Assembly: GCF_023218175.1 (NCBI RefSeq)
Contig: NZ_JALPTH010000011.1
Location: 1-64,000 of the forward strand
DNA from: Streptomyces lichenis
Lineage (GTDB): Bacteria; Actinomycetota; Actinomycetes; Streptomycetales; Streptomycetaceae
Direction of reading: 5' to 3'
DNA length: 64,000 nucleotides
Shown: in pieces, positions 8,400 through 15,460 of the stretch
How positions within the stretch are numbered: the first letter of the stretch is position 1
Layout of the letters: every line of letters starts with the position of its first letter
Notes under the pieces: generated by a model
Told to the model about the DNA's origin: nothing
The model's input: the letters and a program-made list of their open reading frames with translations, nothing else
The model's database searches: none
Made by a program: the position numbers and the translations under genes

Positions 8400-8855
8400 G
8401 TGGCCCTGTGGGACCGGATCAGGGAGTCGGCATCGCAGATGCAGACCCAGCTGATCGCCAAGAAGCACGACCTGAAGTCCGGAGCCTTCCGCGACGCCTC
8501 CATGGCGATGTGCGCGCTGGTCGCCGCGGCGGACGGCACCATCGACGCCGCCGAACGGCGCCGGGTCGCCCAGCTCATCGCCTCCAACGAGGTGCTGGGC
8601 GCCTTCGACGCGGAGGACCTGCGGCGCCGCTTCGAGGACAACCTGGCCAAGCTGACGGCCGACTTCGACTTCGGCAAGGTCAGCGTGCTCCAGGAGATCG
8701 CCAAGACGAAGAAGAAGCCGGCCGAGGCCCGCGCGGTCATCCAGATCGGCATCGTCATCGGCGGAGCGGACGGCGACTTCGACAAGACCGAGCAGGGCGT
8801 GGTGCGCGAGGCGTGCTACGCGCTCGACCTGCCGCCGCACGAGTTCGACCTCTGA
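8400..8855 (+). CDS. TerB-family tellurite-resistance-like protein
   Basis: 151-residue all-helical soluble protein of the TerB family. Two acidic metal-binding loops are visible: AAADGTIDAAERRR near residues 41-53 and GGADGDFDKTEQG near 120-132. The conserved opening MALWDRIRESASQMQTQLIAKK and the ending LDLPPHEFDL are typical of actinomycete copies. TerB domains bind divalent metal and are linked to tellurite, phage or stress responses; the exact role here is unknown. GTG 8400 follows GAGGAG. It has its own operator, identical in core to that of the spo0M-like gene, suggesting co-regulation rather than simple read-through. Confidence 0.88.
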   Translation: MALWDRIRESASQMQTQLIAKKHDLKSGAFRDASMAMCALVAAADGTIDAAERRRVAQLIASNEVLGAFDAEDLRRRFEDNLAKLTADFDFGKVSVLQEIAKTKKKPAEARAVIQIGIVIGGADGDFDKTEQGVVREACYALDLPPHEFDL

Positions 8856-9011
8856 GCCGCCGGTACCCCCCCCCGGGGGCGCGGGCCGCTCGGCCTGCCG
8901 GTGGTGATCGGCGCGGCCTGGCAGGGTAGGGGGCAGACAGCGGACGCGGAGGCTCCCGCCGGCCCGGTGGCCGCGACGCACGGGCCGGCGGGCCGGATCC
9001 TGGAGGCGACG

Positions 9012-9710
9012 ATGGACGACGGCGACTGGGCGGAGTTCGCCCGGCGGATGGCGACGCTGGCGCGCGACCTGCTCGCCCAGCCCTCGGTGGACGCCACCCT
9101 CAAGCGGATCACCGAGTCGGCCGTGGAGCTGATGGACGGCTGCGACGCGGCCGGCATCCTCCTCGTACGCCGCCGCACCGTCCGCACCTTCGCACCCACC
9201 GACGACCTGGTGACCCAGGCCGACGAACTGCAGGAGCACCTGGGTGAAGGGCCGTGCCTGGACGTGATCCGGCACGACGCCGAACGCGTCTTCCGCGTCC
9301 ACGACCTCACCGCGCACCCCGACCGCTGGCCCCGCTTCGTGCCGGAGGCCGCCGGGCTGGGCATCGGCAGCATGATGGGCTTTCTGCTCTACACCGAGGA
9401 CGAGGAGCTGGGAGCCCTCAACCTCTACTCCCGCAGGCCCTCCGCCTTCACCGAGGCCGGCGAGACCACCGGCTGGCTGCTCGCCTCCCACGCCGCCGTC
9501 GCCCTCTCCAGCGCCCGCACCCACGCCCAGCTCGAAGAGGCGATGGCCACCCGGGACGTCATCGGCGAGGCCATCGGCATCCTGCGCGAACGCCACCACC
9601 TCGACCCGGACCAGGCGTTCACCGCACTGCGCCGCTACTCCCAGGAGCGCAACATCAAGCTGCGGGACGTCGCCCGCCAGGTCTGCGCCAGCGGCCGTAT
9701 CGGCAGCTGA
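9012..9710 (+). CDS. GAF-ANTAR domain RNA-binding regulator
   Basis: 232-residue protein. A GAF domain (about 30-165; ESAVELMDGCDAAGILL, LGEGPCLDVI, MGFLLYTEDEELGALNLYS) is followed by a C-terminal ANTAR domain (about 170-228; ATRDVIGEAIGILRERHHLDPDQAFTALRRYSQERNIKLRDVA). ANTAR domains bind dual-hairpin RNA to prevent transcription termination. The GAF part would sense a ligand. ATG 9012 was chosen over upstream in-frame starts because it follows CTGGAGGCGAC and begins at the family N-terminus. The RNA targets are unknown; the hairpin-rich region at 12309-12363 is one local place to test. Confidence 0.92.
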   Translation: MDDGDWAEFARRMATLARDLLAQPSVDATLKRITESAVELMDGCDAAGILLVRRRTVRTFAPTDDLVTQADELQEHLGEGPCLDVIRHDAERVFRVHDLTAHPDRWPRFVPEAAGLGIGSMMGFLLYTEDEELGALNLYSRRPSAFTEAGETTGWLLASHAAVALSSARTHAQLEEAMATRDVIGEAIGILRERHHLDPDQAFTALRRYSQERNIKLRDVARQVCASGRIGS

Positions 9711-9840
9711 TCCGGGCACCGGCACCAGGCGCGGGCGCGACCGGGGGTGGTGGCGCAAGCGGTGGCGCGTCGGCCGAGCGTGCGTCAGGCGGCCCCCCGG
9801 GACCCGGACGGCCATACGGGCGGCTCCGGCGGCCGATCGG

Positions 9841-9864
9841 GTTTCCATTCCGGCACAGGGGTAC
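9841..9864 (+). promoter_or_regulatory. SigB-like promoter for the large catalase gene
   Basis: GTTT (9841-9844), a 14-bp spacer and GGGTAC (9859-9864) match the Streptomyces SigB consensus GNNTN14-16GGGTAC/T. It lies about 150 bp before the catalase start, inside the 305-bp gap 9711-10015, where I see no gene. Confidence 0.6.
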
Positions 9865-10015
9865 TTGGGGGCGGCAACCGGAAGCGCCCCGCGCCGCACG
9901 GCACCCGTGCGGCATTGGGCGGATCTCCCGGACCCCTCCGTTAGGACGCCGAGCGCGGCGGTCATGGCTGTGGAGTCCCTTCCCCGAGCACGCCTGCCCC
10001 CAGCACGGAGGAACG

Positions 10016-12289
10016 ATGTCCCACTCGCATCCGATCAAGGCGGCCGCCGAGAAGGTCGCCGACGCCCTGGGCGTCGGCGGTCCCCCCGAGGGGGTCCCGG
10101 GCGCTCCGTCGTCCGAGCCCGCGACCGTCGAGGAGCCCACCGAGCCGCGTGGTCCGCTGCCGCCCAAGCCCGACCAGGGCACGCCGGAGACCGTCAGCCC
10201 CACCGGCCAGCCGACCGGGGCGGAGCCGACCCGCAAGGCGCAGAGCGGCCCGTACCTGACCACCGCCCAGGGCACCCGGCTTCACGACACCGACCACTCG
10301 CTCAAGGCGGGCCCGCGCGGCCCGGTCCTGCTCCAGGACCACCACCTGCGCGAGAAGATCATGCACTTCGACCACGAGCGGATCCCGGAGCGCGTGGTGC
10401 ACGCCCGCGGCGCCGGCGCCCACGGGGTGTTCCGGGCCTACGGCACCGCCGAGAACGTCACCCGCGCGGCCTTCCTGCGCAAGGGCACCGAGACCCCGGT
10501 CTTCGTCCGCTTCTCCACGGTGCTCGGCTCCCGCGGCTCCGCCGACACGGTCCGCGACACCCGCGGCTTCGCCACGAAGTTCTACACCGAGGAGGGCGTC
10601 TTCGACCTCGTCGGCAACAACATCCCGGTCTTCTTCATCCAGGACGCCATCAAGTTCCCCGACGTCATCCACGCCGGCAAGCCGCACCCGGACCGGGAGA
10701 TCCCCCAGGCGCAGAGCGCCCACGACACCTTCTGGGACTTCGTCTCGCTGCACACCGAGGCCCAGCACCACGCCCTGTGGAACATGTCCGACCGGGGCAT
10801 CCCCCGCTCGTACCGCACCATGGAGGGCTTCGGCGTCCACACCTTCCGGCTGGTCAACGCGGAGGGCGAGACCACGCTGGTCAAGTTCCACTGGAAGCCG
10901 AAGCTCGGGGTGCACTCCCTGGTGTGGGAGGAGGCCCAGATCGCCGGCGGGGTGGACCCCGACTTCCACCGCCGCGACCTCTTCGACGCCATCGAGTCCG
11001 GCGCCCACCCGCAGTGGGAGTTCGGCATCCAGGTCTTCCCCGACACCCCGGACCAGACCTTCGAGGGCATCGACCTGCTCGACTCCACCAAGATCGTCCC
11101 GGAGGAGCTGGCCCCGGTCCAGCCGATCGGGCTGCTCACCCTCGACCGCAACACCAGCAACTTCTTCGCCGAGACCGAGCAGGTCGCCTTCCACACCGGC
11201 CACCTGGTCCCCGGCATCGACGTCACCGACGACCCGCTGCTGGCCGGCCGGCTCTTCTCGTACCTGGACACCCAGATCACCCGGCTGGCGGGGCCCAACT
11301 TCAACCAGATCCCCATCAACCGGCCGCACGCCCCGGTCAACGACATGCTGCGCGACGGCTTCCACCAGCAGGCCGTGCACACCGGGGTCGCCCCCTACAA
11401 GCCGAACTCGCTCGACGGCGGCTGCCCGTTCTTCGCGGGCGCGGACACCGGGGCCTACATCGAGGTGCCGGTCGAGCTGCCGGCCGCGCGCAAGGTCCGC
11501 GAGGCCCCGGCCTCCTACGCCGACCACTACAGCCAGCCCCGGCTGTTCTGGCTGAGCATGTCCCCGGTGGAGCGCGAGCACATCATCGCCGCGTACACCT
11601 TCGAGCTCGGGAGGTGCTGGGACAACGCCGTCAAGGAGCGCCAGCTGCGGGCGCTCGCCAACATCGACTCCGAGCTGTGCGCCAGGGTCGCCGAGGGGCT
11701 GGGCCTGCCCGCCCCCGAGGCCACCGAGCCGCCGGTGGACGTCCAGCCCAGCCCGGCCCTCTCGCAGGTCGGCCGGGAATGGCCGTCGGACGGCCGGATC
11801 ATCGGCATCGTCACCGACGGCACCACCGACGCCGACGGGGTGCGGGCGCTGCGCCAGGAGATCCTGACCGCCGGCATGGTCCCGCTGGTCGTCGCCCCGG
11901 CCGGCGGCAAGCTCGGCACCGGAGCCGACGCCATCACCGTCCAGCGGACCTTCGCCACCGCCCGCTCGGTCGAGTTCGACGCCCTCGTCCTCGCCGGCGT
12001 CCCGGCCCCGGGCGGCGACGCCTACGGCGCCCGGGACTCCAAGGCGGGCGAGGCCAACCCGGCCGGTGCGGCGCTGGACCCGAGGCTGCTGCTGCTGGTC
12101 TCCGAGGCGTTCCGGCACGCCAAGGCCATCGCCGGCTGGGCGGGCGCCGAGGCCGTCCTGGAGGCGGCCGGGATCGCCCCCGGCGCCCCCGGGGTGGTCC
12201 TCGCCGACGGCGGCACGGCGGCGCTGACCGGGCTGACCCCGCTGCTGGCCCGGCACCGCGTCTGGGACCGCTTCCCGGCCGCGGTCTGA
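10016..12289 (+). CDS. katE: Large-subunit heme catalase (HPII/KatE type)
   Basis: 757-residue clade-2 catalase converting hydrogen peroxide to water and oxygen. The catalytic core (about 95-580) shows the distal His (RIPERVVHARGAGAHG), the Asn loop (LVGNNIPVFF) and the proximal heme Tyr (RLFSYLDTQ). The C-terminal ~150 residues (GRIIGIVTDGTTDADGVRALRQ onward) are the flavodoxin/DJ-1-like domain characteristic of large-subunit catalases. The first ~85 residues are Pro/Glu-rich and probably disordered. ATG 10016 follows CGGAGGAAC. A SigB-like promoter upstream and a stress-signalling neighbourhood fit osmotic or stationary-phase expression. A second, small-subunit catalase is at 44209-45732. 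Confidence 0.95.
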   Translation: MSHSHPIKAAAEKVADALGVGGPPEGVPGAPSSEPATVEEPTEPRGPLPPKPDQGTPETVSPTGQPTGAEPTRKAQSGPYLTTAQGTRLHDTDHSLKAGPRGPVLLQDHHLREKIMHFDHERIPERVVHARGAGAHGVFRAYGTAENVTRAAFLRKGTETPVFVRFSTVLGSRGSADTVRDTRGFATKFYTEEGVFDLVGNNIPVFFIQDAIKFPDVIHAGKPHPDREIPQAQSAHDTFWDFVSLHTEAQHHALWNMSDRGIPRSYRTMEGFGVHTFRLVNAEGETTLVKFHWKPKLGVHSLVWEEAQIAGGVDPDFHRRDLFDAIESGAHPQWEFGIQVFPDTPDQTFEGIDLLDSTKIVPEELAPVQPIGLLTLDRNTSNFFAETEQVAFHTGHLVPGIDVTDDPLLAGRLFSYLDTQITRLAGPNFNQIPINRPHAPVNDMLRDGFHQQAVHTGVAPYKPNSLDGGCPFFAGADTGAYIEVPVELPAARKVREAPASYADHYSQPRLFWLSMSPVEREHIIAAYTFELGRCWDNAVKERQLRALANIDSELCARVAEGLGLPAPEATEPPVDVQPSPALSQVGREWPSDGRIIGIVTDGTTDADGVRALRQEILTAGMVPLVVAPAGGKLGTGADAITVQRTFATARSVEFDALVLAGVPAPGGDAYGARDSKAGEANPAGAALDPRLLLLVSEAFRHAKAIAGWAGAEAVLEAAGIAPGAPGVVLADGGTAALTGLTPLLARHRVWDRFPAAV

Positions 12290-12308
12290 GCCGGCGGCGT
12301 ACGCGCGT

Positions 12309-12363
12309 GGGCCCCGCCGCCCGATCCTGGGCGGCGGGGCCCTGGGCGGCGGGGCCCCACGCG
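12309..12363 (+). terminator. Catalase terminator with a duplicated right arm
   Basis: A 14-bp perfect stem (12309-12322 with 12329-12342, loop GATCCT) is followed by a second copy of the right arm (12344-12357, extending to 12363). The left arm and its flank CGCGTG can pair with either copy, giving two mutually exclusive hairpins. Confidence 0.7.
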
Positions 12364-12370
12364 GTACCGC

Positions 12371-12429
12371 CGCGCATACGGCCCGTCCGCCGCGTCGCCG
12401 CTCCGTACAGCGCGGATACGGCCCGTCCG
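12371..12429 (+). repeat. Pair of 19-bp direct repeats upstream of the APC permease
   Basis: CGCG[C/G]ATACGGCCCGTCCG occurs at 12371-12389 and 12411-12429, identical except for one base and exactly 40 bp apart. Same-face spacing in a promoter-sized region suggests binding sites for an activator or repressor. Confidence 0.5.
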
Positions 12430-12536
12430 GTGCCCCCGCGGCCGTTTGGCGGGCGGTGATCGTGGCATCCGTTCCCCCGCGGCGCCACCACCGACGGGGC
12501 CCGCGGCAGGCCCGCAGCAAGGGAGAACAGGGCGCG

Positions 12537-12647
12537 ATGCGAGCACCGTACGAACACCGTCCGAAGGCCGCGGCGGGACGCCGGGGGCACCTGCCCCGGC
12601 CGTCCTCGGCGCGACCGGGCCCGCGAACCGGCCCGGCCGTACGGTGA
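12537..12647 (+). CDS. Short upstream ORF coupled to the APC permease
   Basis: 36-codon ORF (MRAPYEHRPKAAAGRRGH...) starting at an ATG preceded by AAGGGAGAACAGG, a better ribosome binding site than the permease itself has. Its TGA overlaps the permease GTG (12644-12646) in a GTGA junction. The Arg/Pro-rich peptide matches nothing I recognise. Its likely role is to deliver ribosomes to the weakly led permease start, or to act as a regulatory leader. It could also be fortuitous. Confidence 0.4.
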   Translation: MRAPYEHRPKAAAGRRGHLPRPSSARPGPRTGPAVR

Positions 12648-13978
12648 GCACCGCGCCGAAGAGCACGCCCGCACCGGGCCTGCGCCGCGCCCTGACCACC
12701 CCGCTGCTGTACTTCTTCATCCTCGGCGATGTGCTGGGCGCCGGGGTGTACGTACTGGTCGGCCAGGTCGCCGCCGCCTCCGGGGGCGCGGTGTGGGTGC
12801 CGCTGCTGACCGCGCTGGTGCTGGCCCTGCTGACCGCCGCCTCCTACGCCGAGCTGGCGACCAAGTACCCCCGCGCCGGCGGCGCCGCCCACTACGCCAC
12901 CCTGGCCTACGGGCCGGCGGTCGGGTTCGTCGCCGGCTTCTGCATGCTGGCGGCCGGCATCGTCTCGGTCGCCGCGCTCGCCCGCGGCTTCGCCGGGGAC
13001 TACCTCGCGGAGTTCGTCACCCTGCCGGTCGCCCTGGTGGCCGTGGTCTTCCTGGTCCTGCTGGCGCTGCTCAACGCCCGCGGCATCAAGGAGTCCACCC
13101 GGGCCAACGCCGTCGCCACCCTGATCGAGGTCGGCGGGCTGCTGGTCATCGTGGTCCTCGGCGCCTGGCTGCTGCTGCGCGGCGAGGGCGACCCGGGTCG
13201 CCTGGTCCGGCTCGGCACCCCCGAGGAGGGCGCGGCGGCGGCCGTGCTCAGCGGCTCGGTCCTCGCCTTCTACTCCTTCGTCGGCTTCGAGACCTCGGTC
13301 AACGTCGCCGAGGAGACCCGCGACCCCCGCCGCTCCTACCCCCGCGCCCTGTTCGGCGCCCTCGCCACCGCCGGAGCCGTCTACCTCCTGGTCGGCCTCG
13401 CCGCCTCGCTCACCGTGCCGACGGAGGTCCTGGCGACCTCCAGCGGGCCGCTGCTGGAGGTGGTACGCGCGGCCGGCGGCGTCCCACCGCGCCTGTTCAG
13501 CGCCATCGCGCTGATCGCCGTCGCCAACGGGGCACTGCTCACCGGGATCATGGCCTCCCGGCTCGCCTACGGCATGGCCCGGGACGGGCTGCTGCCCGCC
13601 GCCCTGACCCGGGTGCTGCCCGGCCGCCGCACCCCCTGGGCGGCCATCGCCGCCACCACCGTGCCGGCCCTGCTGCTGGCGCTGACCGGCAGCACCGCCA
13701 CTCTGGCGTCCACCCTGGTGCTGCTGCTCCTGGTGGTCTTCCTGATCGTCAACACCGCCGTCCTCGTGCTGCGCCGCGATCCGGGCGAGCCCGGCCACTT
13801 CCGCGCCCCGAGCGTGCTGCCCGTCCTCGGCGCCGCCTCCTGTGTGCTGCTCGCCACCCGGATCGAGGCCGAGGTGTGGCTCCGCGGATCACTGGTCCTC
13901 GTTCTCGCGGTCGTCCTCGCCGCCGTCGCCGCCACCCGGCGGAGGCGTACCCGGCCCGGACCCGAGGGCGGCTCCTGA
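12644..13978 (+). CDS. APC-superfamily amino acid permease
   Basis: 444-residue integral membrane transporter of the amino acid-polyamine-organocation superfamily, with about 12 hydrophobic segments. Family signatures include LGDVLGAGVYVLVGQVA in helix 1, the ELATKYPRAGGAAHYA segment of helix 2-3 and AFYSFVGFETSVNVAEETRDPRRSYPRA in helix 6. It probably imports an amino acid by cation symport; the substrate cannot be read from sequence. GTG 12644 gives a short cytoplasmic N-terminus; in-frame extension upstream to 12446 is low-complexity. It is translationally coupled to the small ORF at 12537. Confidence 0.88.
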   Translation: MSTAPKSTPAPGLRRALTTPLLYFFILGDVLGAGVYVLVGQVAAASGGAVWVPLLTALVLALLTAASYAELATKYPRAGGAAHYATLAYGPAVGFVAGFCMLAAGIVSVAALARGFAGDYLAEFVTLPVALVAVVFLVLLALLNARGIKESTRANAVATLIEVGGLLVIVVLGAWLLLRGEGDPGRLVRLGTPEEGAAAAVLSGSVLAFYSFVGFETSVNVAEETRDPRRSYPRALFGALATAGAVYLLVGLAASLTVPTEVLATSSGPLLEVVRAAGGVPPRLFSAIALIAVANGALLTGIMASRLAYGMARDGLLPAALTRVLPGRRTPWAAIAATTVPALLLALTGSTATLASTLVLLLLVVFLIVNTAVLVLRRDPGEPGHFRAPSVLPVLGAASCVLLATRIEAEVWLRGSLVLVLAVVLAAVAATRRRRTRPGPEGGS

Positions 13979-14070
13979 CCTGGCCTTTCGCCGTCTGTGG
14001 CGGGCGACACCCCTGGTGGGCTGTGGCGCGGACCGTTGCCGGTGTGCAACGCTTGGCGGACGAAGAGACT

Positions 14071-14091
14071 GGCCGGCCCGCGAGGCCGGCC
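14071..14091. terminator. Hairpin downstream of the APC permease
   Basis: GGCCGGCC, a 5-base loop CGCGA and GGCCGGCC form a perfect 8-bp stem 93 bases after the permease stop. Confidence 0.5.
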
Positions 14092-14144
14092 ATGGTGCTG
14101 GGCATCGCCCCCCTCACGGGCATTCAGCACCGCCATCGTCGGCG

Positions 14145-14163
14145 CGCCCCGCGAGGGGCGTTT
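14145..14163 (+). terminator. Small hairpin with T-run before the STAS gene
   Basis: CGCCCC-GCGA-GGGGCG followed by TTTCGCCTTT looks like a short intrinsic terminator. It lies 43 bases before the STAS start, so it could also act as an attenuator or limit ribosome access. Confidence 0.4.
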
Positions 14164-14205
14164 CGCCTTTGGGCTCACCACCCCCTGAGAGGGGGCACGC
14201 CCACC

Positions 14206-14547
14206 ATGCACAGCACCACCACCATCGAGGGCACCACCGCCCGGATCACCCCGCACGGCGTGATCGACTTCACCACCCTGCCCGGCCTGCGCGCCAGCCG
14301 CGCCGCCCTGCCCTCGGAGATCACCGCGGTCACCTGGGACCTGCGTGACATCGTCTTCATGGACGTGGCAGGCCTCCATCTGCTCACCGAGCACCTGTCG
14401 GAGAACGGCCTCCCGCGGCGGTGGATAGTGGCCGTCGCGGGCCTCGCCGCCCAGCCCGAGAGACTGCTGCGCATGGCCGCCGAGGCGTTCCCCGCCATGG
14501 GCTTCGGCCGGCTGCTCACCGGACCGCCCCGGGAGCAGGTCTCCTGA
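14206..14547 (+). CDS. STAS-domain protein lacking the usual phospho-serine
   Basis: 113-residue single STAS domain resembling anti-anti-sigma factors. The loop that is normally D-[S/T]-[S/T]-G reads VFMDVAGLHLL here (Asp53-Val54-Ala55-Gly56), so no serine or threonine is available at the site phosphorylated by RsbW-type kinases. Compare the intact CDSSG in the STAS protein at 6679-7113. If it still binds an anti-sigma factor it could not be switched off by phosphorylation; alternatively it serves as a scaffold. ATG 14206 follows a GAGAGGGGG ribosome binding site. Immediately downstream is the rsbQ-rsbP pair, so it may work in the same pathway. Confidence 0.82.
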   Translation: MHSTTTIEGTTARITPHGVIDFTTLPGLRASRAALPSEITAVTWDLRDIVFMDVAGLHLLTEHLSENGLPRRWIVAVAGLAAQPERLLRMAAEAFPAMGFGRLLTGPPREQVS

Positions 14548-14647
14548 ACGCCCCGGACCGGACGCGGACCAGCCCGCGGCGCGTGTGCCGTGCCCCGGGC
14601 CGAGGACCGGGAGCCGTCGGCCGGCGGGTTGCGGCCGTGATGACAGG

Positions 14648-15460
14648 ATGAGTGCCATGGATGTACGCCGCAGGAACAACGTCGTGGTGACCGGCCCGGA
14701 GGACGGGCCGGTGCTGGTGCTGGCCCACGGGTTCGGCTGTGACCAGAACATGTGGCGGCTGGTCCTGCCCGCGCTGGCCCGGCGCCACCGCGTCGTGCTG
14801 TTCGACTACGTCGGCTCGGGCCGGTCGGAGCCGACCGCGTGGAGCGAGGAGCGGTACTCCTCCCTCGCCGGCTACGCCCAGGACGTCGTGGACGTCTGCG
14901 AGGAGCTGGACCTGCGGGACGTGGCCTTCGTGGGGCACTCGGTCAGCGCGATGGTCGGTGTGCTGGCGGCCCAGGCCGCGCCGGAGCGCTTCGGTGCGCT
15001 GGTGATGGTGGCGCCGTCCCCGTGCTACATCGACTCCGACGGCTACCGGGGCGGGTTCAGCGCCGAGGACATCGACGAGCTGCTGGCGTCGCTGGAGTCC
15101 AACTACCTGGGCTGGTCGGCGGCGATGGCCCCGGTCATCATGGGCAACCCGGACCGGCCGGAGCTGGGGGAGGAGCTGACCGGCAGCTTCTGCGCCACCG
15201 ACCCCGAGATGGCCCGGATCTTCGCCCGCACCACGTTTCTCTCCGACTCCCGGGGAGACCTGGACGGGGTGAGTGTTCCCACGCTGGTCCTCGAATGCGC
15301 CCACGACGCCATCGCGCCCCGTGAGGTCGGCGCCTACGTCCATGACCGGATCCCCGGCTCCGTCCTGGTGACGCTGGAGGCCACCGGGCACTGCCCGCAG
15401 CTGTCCGCGCCCCAGGCCACCGCGGCCGCGATCCTCCGGTTCCTGGAGCATCCGCGGTGA
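14648..15460 (+). CDS. rsbQ: RsbQ-like alpha/beta hydrolase, stress co-sensor
   Basis: 270-residue alpha/beta-hydrolase. The triad is Ser98 (VGHSVSAMVG), Asp220 (CAHDAIAP) and His248 (ATGHCPQL), almost superimposable on Bacillus RsbQ (about 269 residues, Ser96/Asp219/His247). RsbQ turns over a small hydrophobic ligand and is required by the phosphatase RsbP to sense energy stress; plant KAI2/D14 receptors share the fold. The next gene is a PAS-coiled-coil-PP2C phosphatase of the RsbP type, overlapping by GTGA (15457-15460), which strongly supports this assignment over a generic hydrolase. ATG 14648 was chosen (MSAMDV); 14657 is possible. Confidence 0.9.
   Translation: MSAMDVRRRNNVVVTGPEDGPVLVLAHGFGCDQNMWRLVLPALARRHRVVLFDYVGSGRSEPTAWSEERYSSLAGYAQDVVDVCEELDLRDVAFVGHSVSAMVGVLAAQAAPERFGALVMVAPSPCYIDSDGYRGGFSAEDIDELLASLESNYLGWSAAMAPVIMGNPDRPELGEELTGSFCATDPEMARIFARTTFLSDSRGDLDGVSVPTLVLECAHDAIAPREVGAYVHDRIPGSVLVTLEATGHCPQLSAPQATAAAILRFLEHPR

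Noticed and set aside
8864..8880. Long C/G homopolymer run as a possible frameshift site or sequencing error
   Set aside because: It falls after the TerB stop in non-coding sequence, so it breaks no gene.
9962..13798. Very long minus-strand open frame (1278 codons) antisense to catalase and permease
   Set aside because: The plus-strand catalase and permease have unmistakable family motifs. The antisense translation is Gly/Asp/Val/Gln-rich low complexity, the usual mirror of high-G+C coding DNA.
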